From: Cunninghamia lanceolata
Taxonomy: Eukaryota; Streptophyta; Pinopsida; Cupressales; Cupressaceae
Length of the DNA stretch: 64,000 bases
Assembly: GCA_027924645.1 (NCBI GenBank)
Contig: BSBN01001225.1
Location: 15,146,001-15,210,000, forward strand
Direction of reading: 5' to 3'
A model generated the notes under the pieces. That model was given only the letters and a program-made list of their open reading frames with translations. It was not told the origin of the DNA and did no database searches. Both the position numbers and the translations under genes were made by a program. Position 1 is the stretch's first letter, and the number at the start of each line of letters is the position of its first letter. Positions 34,850 through 46,489 of this stretch are shown one piece after another.

Positions 34850-37638
34850 GTCATGCCCACTTTTACCATGTGGTCATGACACAACAAGCCACATGTCATG
34901 CCCACATTTGCCATGTGGTCATGACATGAACAACCAAAAAACTTTCCACCTATCCCTAAGACCCCGTTGCATAAAGGTGGGGAAGGAAAACAAGGTGGTA
35001 GGATAAGACATCCATGACACCTTGTCAAGTGAAAACAACCCATGGAAAGAAAAATGAGAAGCATCAAACCATCAACCACACCAAAAGAAGTAATAGAAGC
35101 ATTCTAACAACTATATATAGGATAAACATACATGAACAGATGAGATCCAATTGTGATCATTTAAACATATAAGAACAATAAGGGAGTTTCTAAGGTCAAG
35201 TTTCAAACCAGCATTGAGTATTTTCATAAAAGAGAACAAAAAAAAAAATATGAGTCTATAACATCTGACAAATCATAAGAGATCAAGTAAATTACAGCCA
35301 ACAAGATTACATTACATAAGATGATCACAACACTCTCCAACTAGAGTAACATACAATTACACTTTACAATGTTACAAGGATGATTTACATCATTTATACA
35401 ATTAGATGACAGAAGAATAAATAAAGTTCCCTAGCTGAAGGTGAAGAATAGCTGCTATGAAGTCACATCAAGAATGGATCATGAGTCCCAATGGCGGTGG
35501 GTGCACACCACCCCACCATGTGGAACCTCAAAGGGCCACCCCCTTGTGCTCAGAGATGAACACATGGCCAAAACACAAGCATAAAAATGGAGGGGAAGGA
35601 AGACTCATGTACACAACCACACAAGGGAGACCTCAAGGTCACACAGCTCACTAGGACACATTTTAAGTACAAGGTAACTAGGCCATTAAAGGTACTACTC
35701 AAATGAAAATTCATACGAGGAAGAAGAAGGCTTACACACACACAAAAATGACTCCAACACATAAAGGTATACAAATCTGAACACGAGTTAACCTATTAAA
35801 CCTTCATAGTGTCTCCAAGTGTACAAAAGATTACTCAAGGGTTTCTAATATTTACACCAGTAAGCATCAAACAATGCTTTCTCCCACTTTAAAATTTCTA
35901 CATCATGTCTTGTTTACTGTTGTAGTCTTGAATAAGAATTGCAAAACAGGGTATTTTGTTAGAGTTGATGCACTGGATAGAATATAAGTTTCCTTGAGGC
36001 TAATGTGCAGGAGCAAAGGCTGATTTACATCAATGAACACCTTTTCTTTTTAAAGGCTTGCTCTGACCTTGGAAATAATTTCTTGTATACAGACAAATTC
36101 TACATGTGAAGAATGTCAACCATACTTATCAATGAGATTCTCTATGCAAGATTTTACCCCCAAATAAATACTCTTATAGCTAAAGTGATACCCCTATCAT
36201 GAGTGGAAGCATAGACAAGGCACTATAGTAAGAGAAAATAATCTGACTTCTTTAAGGAAAGACTTGTAACTAACTTTGTGCAGCAAAGTCATGGACTATC
36301 TCAAATGCTACTCTACTACTCTATGCAAATCTCTGCAACTTTGTATACATATTGATGAGTGTTGTTGACAGCATAATGTTCTCCAGCTTCTCACAAGAGG
36401 CGTTCACTCCAGGGATTTTTCAAGTGCATCCGAGAGAGTTTAGAGTGCCCGTACAAAAGGCCTGACGTGAAATTTGAGCCACTTTAGGAATTTCTAATCT
36501 TATTTCTACTCTCACACTCATGTGTACATGTATGGTTTTTTTTTGAATGAGGAAAGGACTTGTTTCATTGTTTCAAGTGTCACCCAATATCTCTCTCGTT
36601 TGCAAGACTAAGTTGGATTTTTGGGGAGAAACTGCATTTTTTTTATCATTCAAACTTTCACCTTGTATTTTTCCCATTGGCAAGATTGACGGTTGGATAA
36701 CTAGTTTATGCAATTTCTGGTTAAACTTTCACTAGAGATGACAACTACTACATTTGGCAAAAGGGTTAAAAAGCAAATATTTTTCATCCAAATAATAGTT
36801 GATTAGCTGATAGGCTTTTATATGTGAGCATTATAGTGCCCAGAATCAGGACTTAAATTTGACAGTCAGCCTTGACTGTCAAGCAATTTTTTTGTTTTTA
36901 TGATAGTTATTTATTTAATAGTGCCTTTAAAATACTATGACATATTTTAATGTAAGTAAATTATAACAAAACCAAATATATATATCATCATAATCCTATA
37001 TAATTTTTGATAGTTTGTCCAAAATCTCTCCTTTCATATGAGACAGTCTTTTAAAAATTTTAGTTGTATTTTACAGCGAAAATGTCTAAATACAGCTATA
37101 CAACTGTCTAATTTAAGCCATGCTCGAAGTTGTCTATACCAGGAAATTTTCTAAACTTGTCAGTTATTCCTGTCGACCAAACTCCTTTTCACAAGCATTC
37201 GGTTTATTTTGAGACAGTAAATATCTTCCTAGCATTCCTAATATCTAACTAAAGTGCTACAAAAACAATGGGTAACTTCTAATAAACCCTAATCAAAGGG
37301 CAGTTTGACAAAACCATAAAATTATCTCCAAACAATTTTTAGAGAGGGGAAACAAAGGAAGAGCCATGGAACCTCTATTCTTTTTTGTGAAATTCTGTAT
37401 CTCTTTCTGTACTTAATGAAATTGCATAAAATAGATTTTAGCTTTAGTTTTTTTGTTTCTTTGTTTTTACTTGAAACACAGATCTGATGCAAATACCTTT
37501 CAACAAGGATGCAAGGTTTCCTCCACGATCTTGGGTCGATTCCTCTGAGGGTGATTCTTTTGTTTCTCCTTCACACTCTCCCTCAGCTTCTCCAATCTTC
37601 CAATCTCCCCCTGGCCCCTGCCTCCTTCCTTCTCCTTC
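34850..37638. other. 2.8-kb foreign insert in the outer gypsy element
   Basis: The insert is unrelated to gypsy. At 34851-34927 a 45-base unit (CATGCCCAC.TTT.CCATGTGG) is repeated. The stretch 35000-36850 has no recognised gene; 36810-36850 is an inverted match to repeat B. Copy C of the dispersed repeat lies at 36858-37130, and 37490-37630 holds the exon-like tail of copy A on the minus strand. No TIRs or LTRs bound it. Confidence 0.7.
36858..37130 (+). repeat. Dispersed repeat family, copy C
   Basis: From CTGTCAAGCAATTTTTTTG to TTTACAGCGAAAATGTCTAA it follows copy A (8530-8760) with many small changes; its first part also follows copy B (20120-20300). Confidence 0.75.
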
Positions 37639-38000
37639 AAAGGTCTCTTAGATCCATTAATTTCCACTTGATTCCCTAGGTCATCCAAACATCTAACAAC
37701 CTTGTCTTCATAGTTTACTAGAGACTTATGTTCAGTTAATCAGTTGATTCGTAGAATTACATAATAAGAGCCTAAAGGTCCTACATATAGATTTACATGC
37801 ATCTGAAAACTAGGAAGCTCTAACTCACTGCATGCTAGACATGAGTCTACCCTCTTTTCAGCACTATTGCCATAATGTACCATCCAAGAGTTTTCCATAT
37901 GTCCAGGTCTAATAGATAACTTAGATACTACTCTAGGATCTACAAAACATTCTATGGCACTAGTATCAATTAAAATAGAAACAGGTAGTCCATAGAGCTT
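37639..38000. repeat. 362-bp direct repeat flanking the 2.8-kb insert, right copy
   Basis: Right partner of 34488-34849. This copy encodes ILIDTSAIECFVDPRV, the protease active site with Ser in place of Gly (DTS for DTG). Confidence 0.92.
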
Positions 38001-39185
38001 ACCTTGGAACTGAATAGGTGCTTCTTGAAAATCTACTTGCTGAGTATCCACTGTGACATGAATTTGATGCTGTGGTGCTCCTTGTTGATTCTTGTTTCCT
38101 CTTTAATGTGGACATGCATTTGCATAATGCTCTCCTCCACAGTTGTAACATCCACCCTTAGGTGCTCTCGGTCCTTCAGCTCTTTCCCTCTAATTGATGT
38201 TTCTGTTGTTATGGCCACCTCTTTTGTTTCCACCATTTCCATTTTGAGAATTATTACCTCTCTTCAGATTCTTGATCTATCTATTATTGCCTTGGTTGTT
38301 ATTCTGTTGATAGTTCTGCTAATTATTTTGTGGTTTCTTGTTTTAAAACTTGGCATCTCTTTGCTTATGGTAATTTGTTGTTTGCTGCATCCTCTGCTCT
38401 TGCTTTATTGCTTTCTCAAATGCGACATCCATAGTGAGTGGGTTATGAATGTCTACCTCAGCTCCAATCTATGGCCTCAATCCCAGAATAAACTTTCTAA
38501 TCTAAAACTCCCATATGTCTGATACTGTGGAACATACTTAAGTAGATGAGAAAACCTTTCCCAATAACTAGTTACAGTCATACCTCCTTGAATCAAATTC
38601 TGAAACTTTGTCATCTTCTTGTCGAAGAATAACTATGGTAACCATCTTTTTCTAAACAGTTGCAAGAAAATCTCCCAAATTATTTCACTAGGTAATAGCT
38701 TCCTATCTGCCTTCTCATTATCCCACCATGTTGCTACTTCTCCAGTCAATTGGTAAGATCCCCACATTGCCTTCGTGTGATCTGAAAGGTTTCAGCCTCC
38801 AAAGTATTTCTCCATTTCTATTATCCAGGACTCAACTCCATCTCCAATTGTCTTTCCATCAAATTTCAGTGGTGATGCTTTCTTGAGGTCTTTCCCCAAT
38901 TCTTCCGCTATCTTTGCTTGATTATCAACAATAGATCCAACTTCAAGAACTGGAACTTCTATCCTTGGGTTCTCATTTTGTACCTCAACCCTTGGGTTTT
39001 CATTAGCATTCTGCCCTCTAGGGATTCCTTTGATCTCCTACTCAAGAGTATTTATCCTCGTGTCCTATCAGTTCAAGAGATCAAGAATACGGTCAAATCC
39101 TCCATCTTGGTCATTACTGGCATCTCCATGATCTCCTACAGTTCAACCACCATGAGTACCTCCACGTGCACCTCCACGTGATCCT
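37740..39185 (-). pseudogene. Gag and protease start of the outer gypsy element
   Basis: The minus strand begins with an Arg/Gly-rich segment near 39185-39140 (GRGSRGGARGG), continues through degraded capsid-like sequence, and reaches a zinc knuckle CYNCGGEHYANACP at about 38155-38110. The protease segment QEAPIQFQGKLYGLPVSILI follows from 38051. Several stops and frameshifts interrupt it. The N-terminus of gag is missing because sequence switches directly to LTR at 39192. Confidence 0.8.
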
Positions 39186-39191
39186 CTTCCT

Positions 39192-41590
39192 CAAAGCAAG
39201 AAAATAAATAATAAAATAAAAGTCAAGTTCATCAATAAATCATTAAAATTCCCTTTCCCCAAACAACATTCAAGGAATTATACTTTTCCAATCCAATCAT
39301 TCATCTTTGCTTACACAATTGCACTCATAAGTACATCAAATAGATATATTATTTAATCCAAAATTTGATCACCATATTCATACAAAAGTCATTCTAAGTT
39401 ATAATTTCATCTTGCTAAAATAACAGTGATAGGAAGTCTAAAATAATAAAAATAGTCTTCTTGTTGCAACTATGAAAGGAACTGTTGCAGAAAATAAGGA
39501 AAGTGTACAGAGAACATAGTTTAATTCAATTTTTGGTCATGAATATAAATATAAATGGTTTTACAGTATCAGTATTGACAGGAAAATAATATAGTAATCT
39601 ACTATCTCTATTTTGAGTTAACACATTGATTTTAATGAATTTTAAACAGAGCTACAGGTTTAATTTGTTTAGCTACAGGAAGATGTATATACTGCTATAA
39701 GAAGATATGAAGTTTGTAGTCATGAAGGTAGCTACAGAATCTAATTTCTTAGTCCACAGAGACAACAATGGAATAACTACAACCAAATAATATCAAAAAA
39801 ACCAAGCTACAGGAATATAGTTTTGTCTACTTTTAAGAATTGTGCTTCATCTAAAAGAGGTCGATTTGCTAATCGAACACTAATTTCAACCAGCGTAAGA
39901 AGAATACAGTCATAATAATGATTAACATGAATTAACCAATAACTATCTGGAGATTCTATTAAGAGTTTTCAATCAGTCAAGATTCAAGATTTGAGAATAA
40001 CGACTTGTTTTCAGGGCAGGCAACAAAGGTAAGAAAATCGACTATTAACAATTCTGATTTTCAGTATATATACTGAGCAGATCAACCATCATGCAGATCA
40101 ATATGAGTTTAAGTCAAAAATTGAAAGAGGATGGAAAATAAGCGTCTATGTTTAAGTCTAAGAAACTGGCGACAATAAGAAACAAGGACCTCGTTCCATA
40201 CAGATTTCCCAAGAATAGTCAAAATGGTCAGCAGAGAGTCAACGACCAAGAAATGATTCAAGCGGCCAGGCAAGGAGGTAAACACAAAATGCAAATGATA
40301 AACACCAGTTTAAATGTGGTGGTAGGCATAGGTTTTGATTGCCAAATAGGAAGATGACTCAGAAAAACAAGGTCGATCCAAAACAGGATCAGATGCCACC
40401 AAACAACTAATAAAAACTATCATTGCAGGCACAAAACAAGCCAAAAACTATCCTTTTTGATAGTCATATAAATATGATTTCAATGTAGATAATTTTTAAG
40501 AAGAAAACCTAGAAAATTTGCTGGTCAAAGATGAGTTTGCAACTACTGTCGCTGCCCTGCTCTTTCTCCTATCATGACCTAAAGCTCTCTCTTTCTTCCG
40601 TACTACCGTCGCTCAGAAAAATAACTTCCTTCTGCTGCAAAAATGTGGATGTTCGTCCTCTGCCCAGATCCACCTCTTTTATCATAAAGAATTCTCTTTA
40701 TTTTTGCCAAACACATTAGGTTTTTAGAACTGAAGTTCATTTTTAGTTTGCATGAAATTCCACCAATCAAAAAGGCTCATAATTCTATTTAAAATAAAAA
40801 TAATAGCTAATTTAATTAGCCTACTGTGATGTAAATGACAATAACCAATCTTTTAATTCTTTATCGAAACTCAAAATATAATAATGCTATTTTTAATATA
40901 ATTTAACTATTTTAATTAAACATAATCACTTTGAATAATCAAGAAGTGAAATATAATATAAATATATACATCTATTATAATTTATTATAATTATTTAAAT
41001 CTAAATTAGCATATTGTCTTCCAAACATCCTTGTTTTTTTCAAAAATAGAAAATAATATTTATTATTTAATAATATAACACACAATTTTGAATGTAAGAA
41101 GAATGTTAATATTAAATTTGACAAAATCATACATTTGAAATAACTTATCGTAATAATTAAAACATAATATTTTCCAAATATTAAACCATCAATCACACTT
41201 ATAGACCATACAAAGATGCATAAGAAAACCATTCAAAATGCATATGAAAACTATGGGGTGTGTGATTACATCAGGGTTTAATCCATCCATCAGTTCTTGC
41301 CAAGTGGCTAGAACACCTCTACCTCAACCATGCTCTCGTCTTCGACGAGTACCTGCATCCATTTGCACTCAACTCGACGTCAATAGGTTAGTGTCTCCAA
41401 AAACATAGCCGAGGCAAATCATTGTAATCATGTCTACAATATTTAACATTTAAAAGAATTTCCAATTTTCATCAATAAATCTTATAATAATTACCTTCAC
41501 GCATGTAAAATTACTTAAGGTAAAAGTCAATCATAGTAATTGTTCACTAAACTAGAATAATCATATTGTTCATAAAAATGAGACGTGACA
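39192..41590 (-). repeat. 5' LTR of the outer gypsy element (inner end truncated)
   Basis: Continuous partner of the split left LTR, from AAGCAAGAAAATAAATAATA at 39192 to GAGACGTGACA at 41590. It joins gag without a primer-binding site or leader. Its inner end has therefore been deleted, or the gag-side breakpoint is a recombination junction. Confidence 0.82.
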
Positions 41591-41778
41591 GAATTCATCC
41601 TTTCCTCTTATATAAGATCTCTAATCTCACTTTAAATCATAACCATTAGTTGATCTTATGCTTCCAAATCCATCCATACATAATAATAGGATAGCAATGC
41701 ATTCCAACAAATGTTAGTCCAATGCCAACATCAACATACAAGCACACATAAAACCACATATTGACCAACTCATATAAA

Positions 41779-41945
41779 CATCACATGTTTACACATGTGA
41801 TTGGCTCAAGCATACATCACATATACACAATGTGATTAACTCATACGTGTGCCACATATACACAGAGGGACTAACTCACACTTATATCACATATACATAC
41901 TGTGACTAATTCATATGCACATTATAGGTACACATAGGGACCAAT
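41779..41945 (+). repeat. 35-bp minisatellite, five units
   Basis: The unit (A/T)(T/C)CACATATACACA.TGTGA.TAACTCATA starts at 41779, 41815, 41850, 41885 and 41920. The last unit is weak. It ends about 270 bases left of the CACTA element. Confidence 0.8.
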
Positions 41946-42211
41946 GGGCAAAGGAAATGGTTGCAACCTTATTGCAAGCATCTTCCCCTTTTCCTAGTTC
42001 ACTAACACATAAGCCGTTAAGTACATCCTTGCCTGAAAAAGGAATGTTGATGCATCTCATACTACACCATGGGTCCCATTGTTTTTTTCAATTCACTACC
42101 AACAGTGATGACAAACAAGCATCCCATACTACTTGTAGTCATCAGTGGCTAAGGTGTAAGTGTAACAACATACAACACATGAGGCCACTAATAAGATTTC
42201 TATAGTCCACT

Positions 42212-42221
42212 CACTAGTAGA
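42212..42221 (+). repeat. Left terminal inverted repeat of the CACTA element
   Basis: CACTAGTAGA, preceded by the target duplication ACT. Identity with the right end stops after 10 bases. Confidence 0.9.
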
Positions 42222-42239
42222 GAAAGAGCAATCTATGAC

Positions 42240-42720
42240 TATAAAAACTACTAAAAACTACTTATAAATGACCAAACATGGTCACTGACCATTAGTAGTT
42301 TATTGCTAGTCATTCATAACACGACCAAATTGATGACTAAACCATTTTTAGTCATTTATTGGTTGTTTTGATTGATTGATTTAGTCATTGATTGTTGTAA
42401 TCTGGTCACTTATTTAGTCATTTTTTTCCCTGATATATTTAGTCATTAATTTAGTCATTGATTGTTGTTAACTGGTCACTTATTTAGTAATTTTTATTCA
42501 CTGATTTCTGTCCATTGGCAGTGTATTTGGTCATTAATTTTAATCATCATTTTGATCAATTTGGTAGTATATTTAGTCATTTTTATTCACTGATTAACAC
42601 TGGTCATATATTTAGTCATATTTATTCATTGTTCACTGATTTCTATCAATTGGTAGTATATTTAGTCAATTTAATTATTAATTCACGTCAATTAGTAGTA
42701 TATTTAGTCATTTTGAAGCT
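42240..42720. repeat. Left subterminal repeat array of the CACTA element
   Basis: About a dozen degenerate copies of (T)TTAGTCATT(T/A) on + plus several reversed AATGACTAAA-type copies, interspersed with TGGTCACTTATTTAGTCATT and CACTGATT units. Dense on both strands, as in En/Spm subterminal regions. Confidence 0.82.
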
Positions 42721-43031
42721 TGCAATCTATGTAGATTTCCATCTGGCATTAGATGTTCGCTCCACACATGTCTTTTTTATTTTATTCATTGAATGCTCTG
42801 TAAGAGGAGTGTTGCGATCTAAGCAATATAACCCAATTTGAATCTCATCTGCCTTGGTTTTATTTCCCCATCGGCCTGAATGACTTCAATTCATTATGTT
42901 GGCTCGTGAAATCCTCTTTTTATGCAAGAGACGATGGTATATGTGTCATTAATTATTTCATTCTTGCCTCTTCATTTTGCTCTTGCTATGTATCTGCAAT
43001 GTCTATCTATCCTCGCAATTGTTGACTTCAT

Positions 43032-43454
43032 TTGCCTATTCAATCATGGGAACAACCAATGCACGGAAGCGTCAACTTAGATTTCATGGTTAGGACCTTC
43101 AAACTACTCGATGAAGAGCTGGTGGAGGATGCTTTGATAGATGTATGTGATAGAGATTTTCTTCTACAATCCAGGGTATGTTATGCTTCACATCTGGTAT
43201 CTCATTTTCTCTCAAATGCGATGGACTTATTTCATCAGGTTGATAAGGTTAAAAGGATAGCATCAATGTTTGTTCATGACTATCTAGTCCCAAATGTCAA
43301 GCTATTTGAAGCTTTTTCTACTTATAATCTCCATGATGGCTCAGCCTTGGTAGGGGGGCTCTTCCTCCGTGAAGATATCATTAATAAACCTAGTTTTATC
43401 TGTGTTTATCAAGTGATGATTTCAAGTTTGCAATCAGGTAAGAGAGCTCTTTGA
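43032..43454 (+). CDS. Unrecognised 140-codon open frame inside the CACTA element
   Basis: A frame with an acidic alpha-helical start (TFKLLDEELVEDALIDVCDRD) and a segment VKRIASMFVHDYLVPNVKLF. I do not recognise the family. Amino-acid composition is protein-like and it is the longest frame in this half of the element. The reading could continue in another register after 43440 (VRELFDNSLWVHKSTFGRSK, to about 43620). It may be a captured exon or part of an old non-LTR element whose tail follows. Confidence 0.35.
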   Translation: MPIQSWEQPMHGSVNLDFMVRTFKLLDEELVEDALIDVCDRDFLLQSRVCYASHLVSHFLSNAMDLFHQVDKVKRIASMFVHDYLVPNVKLFEAFSTYNLHDGSALVGGLFLREDIINKPSFICVYQVMISSLQSGKRAL

Positions 43455-43639
43455 TAATTCACTGTGGGTTCACAAATCTACATTTGGAAGGTCCAAGAGG
43501 GAAAGGATAGAGGAAGTATTCAATGCATGGAGCTTCTTGTCAAATTTCCAACCACCAGTGGTTCCCTTCACCAACAATGACATAGTCCTTTCTCAAGAGA
43601 ATCTAACTGGGGGTTCATGGCTTTAGGGTTGCATATTTA

Positions 43640-43881
43640 AATATGGATAGCATGTGAACCACTCTTTCTGTTTTAAGTTTTTTGTTTCACTGTAACTTTG
43701 GTTTCCTTTTTTGCCAGAAAGGGCCTTTTAGATCTATAGCTCTATTCAAGGCTCTTAGTTAAAATGCTCTGCATATGTTATCTTTTTGGCCAAGAAGGGC
43801 CTTTTTTGTAATCTGTAAAAATATTTTTATTAATATTAATATATTATGATGCTCTAAGCATCCTTACCTATTCAAAAAAAA
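43640..43881 (+). other. Possible LINE 3' tail
   Basis: Text such as GCCAGAAAGGGCC and GGCCAAGAAGGGCC precedes an AATATTTTTATTAATATTAATA stretch and ends CTATTCAAAAAAAA at 43881. Plant LINEs often end in a T-rich tail plus a short A-run. No target duplication was identified. Confidence 0.3.
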
Positions 43882-44535
43882 TGTCAACCCTGGTTCATGT
43901 GTTGTCTCAGTAAAGACCTGCACCATGAAAGAATCCATTAGTTATACATAAATTCCAAATTAAGTTGATGAGAAAAGATCTTTGATATCCAACTAGGAAG
44001 CCTTAACATCCAAAAATTACTAACCTGATGTTTCACAACAAATTTCCCAATTGTGACATCATCTTTACTTAAGAAACCAGATATTGATCCACTACCATAT
44101 TGGATCTCACAGGATTCTCCTTCACAAACAACAAATGATATATATTAATTATTTAGCAACTTCCTTAATATCCCCATGTAAGCATACTAAACTAAGTGAG
44201 GTTGAGGGTTTGAAGTAGAGTACCATCTTCTTGGTATGTTCTTGACTTTGATGACTTGTATCTTGAATGAAAATAGCAAGCTAGCTGCATTGTAAAATCA
44301 TTGTTACAAAAATAACCACAAAATCCTCTTTAATTAAAATAATCCTTCTAGATATTTCAAGACAAGATATTTCAATTAATTTCTAAGAAAGCTAATAATT
44401 TCACTATCCAAACAACCATCAATCTATTTACTGTCTATAATTTCCCAGAATACAGAATTTGAATGTAGGCTGAGTATTCCAGCAACACTACTTTTTTAGT
44501 TGGATCCTAAAAATACTGCAACTTATGTTCTTCTC
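43882..44535. other. CACTA interior, nothing recognised
   Basis: AT-rich sequence between the possible LINE tail and the PPR fragment, without a protein-like frame. Confidence 0.4.
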
Positions 44536-45030
44536 TAAAACATCTGTGCCGAAGTGGGCAGGTGTGGTGAGGTTCAAATAGTAAGGAGATTGATTAAAGA
44601 TAGAGGAATTAAAAAGATACCTGCATGTAGTTGGATTGAAGGGCATAAAATGGTACATGTTTTTTTGTGTAGGAGATAGATCACATCCACAAACATGGGA
44701 GAGCTATGCAAAATTGGAGAAATTGGCTTGGCAAATTAAGGTAGTAGGGTATTTCCAGATTCAAGACTTTTACTTAATGATGTGGAATAGAAGAAAAAAG
44801 AATCATTTATCTGCCACCATAGTGAAAAGTTAGCAATTGCATTTGGTTTGTTAAACATGGCCCCTAGTACAACCATTGCAGTTGTTAAGAACCTTCGAGT
44901 ATGTTCTAATTTTTACACTGTATCTAAATTCATCTCCAAGATTGTTGCAAGAGAAATTGTTCTGAGAGATGTGAACCATTTCCATCATTTTAAACAGGGA
45001 CAATGTTCTTGTGGAGAATATTGGTGATGT
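44536..45030 (+). pseudogene. PPR-DYW protein C-terminal fragment (captured)
   Basis: The E and DYW domains of a plant organelle RNA-editing PPR protein are readable across three registers. These are GIKKIPACSWIEGHK, then VGDRSHPQTWESYAKLEKLA, then HHSEKLAIAFGLLN, VVKNLRV, SKFISKIVAREIVLRD and the terminal HHFKQGQCSCGEYW. The deaminase HSE motif is kept, but the CxxCH partner reads CSNFY, so zinc binding would be lost. Frameshifts near 44760 and 44800 also break it. Members edit C to U in mitochondrial or plastid RNA. This piece is a dead host-gene fragment inside the transposon. Confidence 0.88.
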
Positions 45031-45149
45031 TAAATGAAACAATTTGAAAATTAGGCTTGCATTATAATAATGTACACTACATCAGATATCCATTAATAAT
45101 GAAGGGACATCCATAAAAGCATAACAAGGATTTTTTGTCATTATATGTT

Positions 45150-45457
45150 GTAGTTACAAGTGCCCTGCTAGACATACATGAAAATATGGAAGCATAGACA
45201 AGGCAAGCGAACTGTTTCAAAAAATGCCTCAAAGAAATGTGATATCATGCAATGTCATGATTAAAGGATATGTTTAAAATGGGTTTTTTCTGAAAAGTCT
45301 TTAGAAAATTTTAAGAAAATGCAACTAGTGGGTGTAAAGCCCAACTCCTAAACCTTTGAAAGCGTCCTTCTTGCCTGTGTGTGAATTGGAGCTTTGTATG
45401 AGGATATGAACATCCATCAAAAGCATATTTGGAAGTAGATTTTTATCAAATATGGTA
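45150..45457 (+). pseudogene. PPR-repeat fragment from an upstream part of a PPR gene
   Basis: Readable PPR motifs include a degraded SALLDMY-like start, ASELFQKMPQRNVISCNVMI, KGYV.NGF, and NFKKMQLVGVKPNS.TFESVLLACV.IGALYEDMNIH, with stops and a frameshift. In an intact gene these repeats precede the E/DYW end, but here they lie 3' of it. The fragment stops at the fold-back element at 45458. Confidence 0.8.
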
Positions 45458-45769
45458 GTTGCAAGTTCCACTTTGGATCACCTAAGCCTCACAAAAATTT
45501 CTGCACAAAATTCAATAATGAAGAATTTATGCACAAATTTTCTTTTGAATGATGCACAAAGCCTCCACTGCAACACTGCACAGTTTGTTGTTGGGCCTTG
45601 CGGTGATGTGGGAATCACCCACATCACCGCAAGCCCCAGTGATAGTGCAGTGTTGTGGTGGAGGCTTTGTGCATCATTCAAAAGAGAATTTGTGCATAAA
45701 TTCTTCATTATTGAATTTTGTGCAGATGTTTTTATGAAGGCTTTAGTGATCCAAAGTAGAACTTGCAAC
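45458..45769. repeat. Fold-back (MITE-like) element, ~150-bp arms
   Basis: The left arm runs from GTTGCAAGTTCCACTTTGGA, the right arm to TCCAAAGTAGAACTTGCAAC. The arms pair over nearly their whole length with scattered mismatches and meet near CGGTGATGTGG / CCACATCACCG at 45601-45628. The centre is GC-richer than the flanks. Open frames on both strands here are by-products of the inverted repeat. Confidence 0.9.
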
Positions 45770-45841
45770 ATTTATGCTTTAATAAATAGGAAGATAAGGT
45801 ACACCCTCCATTCCACCAGCTCTTCTACCTCCAACTAGACC

Positions 45842-46300
45842 TATGATAAGTGATTGAAGGAATAAATTACAAAAAATATCATCCTATCTATTTATGATGT
45901 TTTTCTAAGCATCAAAAAATTAAACAAACAAAATACAAGTCACACAAGTACATCTCTTAGTTGTATAGACCAGGATAGTTCAACCACCATTATACCACTC
46001 AATGAATACTAACTAGCTCCTAAGTCATGATCCAGATGACTCCTTTGGTGCCTTGTAGGTGGTCCTGCATATGAAATCTCTAGGTCCTAACAAAAAACCA
46101 CAAAATCAAGGAGTTCAAACCAAGAATAAATAATATAGGGAAAATAACCTACAATAAAGATACCTTCATACATTTGATAAATCCATAAATCCATGTAAAT
46201 TTCCTTCCATAAATCCATCTTAGGGATCCATATTTCTTTTAAAATTATTCTAGGAGTCATTCATAAGCACCCCATACCAAGTCCATGTGAAAGATATTTG
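45842..46300. other. CACTA interior, nothing recognised
   Basis: No protein-like frame or repeat noticed. Confidence 0.4.
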
Positions 46301-46489
46301 TATTTTTTACCATTGATGTGTTTTTGTCTCTCACCGTAGTCCCGCAGGTCACTCAAAAGGTCTTGGTGGGTGTGTGGGAACCAAGAATAAAAAGGGAACA
46401 GTTATCGCTATCCTGTAGCATGAAGAGATTGCACTTGCAGCATTGCGGGATGCAGAGATCGATTACTGCAGCCCTGCAATGGTCTCAAA

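Larger units (their letters stand above)
20654..41590 (-). mobile_element. Old Ty3/gypsy retrotransposon with nested insertions
   Basis: Direct repeats, 21458-31235 (interrupted) and 39192-41590, flank a minus-strand gypsy gag-pol (39190 down to 31440). On the minus strand both repeats start TGTCA(T/C)GTCTCATT, and a polypurine tract (CCAAGTGGGGAAGGA) abuts the left one at 31236. GAATT follows the right border at 41591-41595. The only GAATT followed by TG that I noticed on the left is at 20649-20653, giving a possible outer edge at 20654. All frames are broken. Confidence 0.75.

Noticed and set aside
45452..45838. Overlapping open frames of 97-128 codons on both strands
   Set aside because: They mirror each other because the region is a near-perfect inverted repeat; no protein family resemblance.
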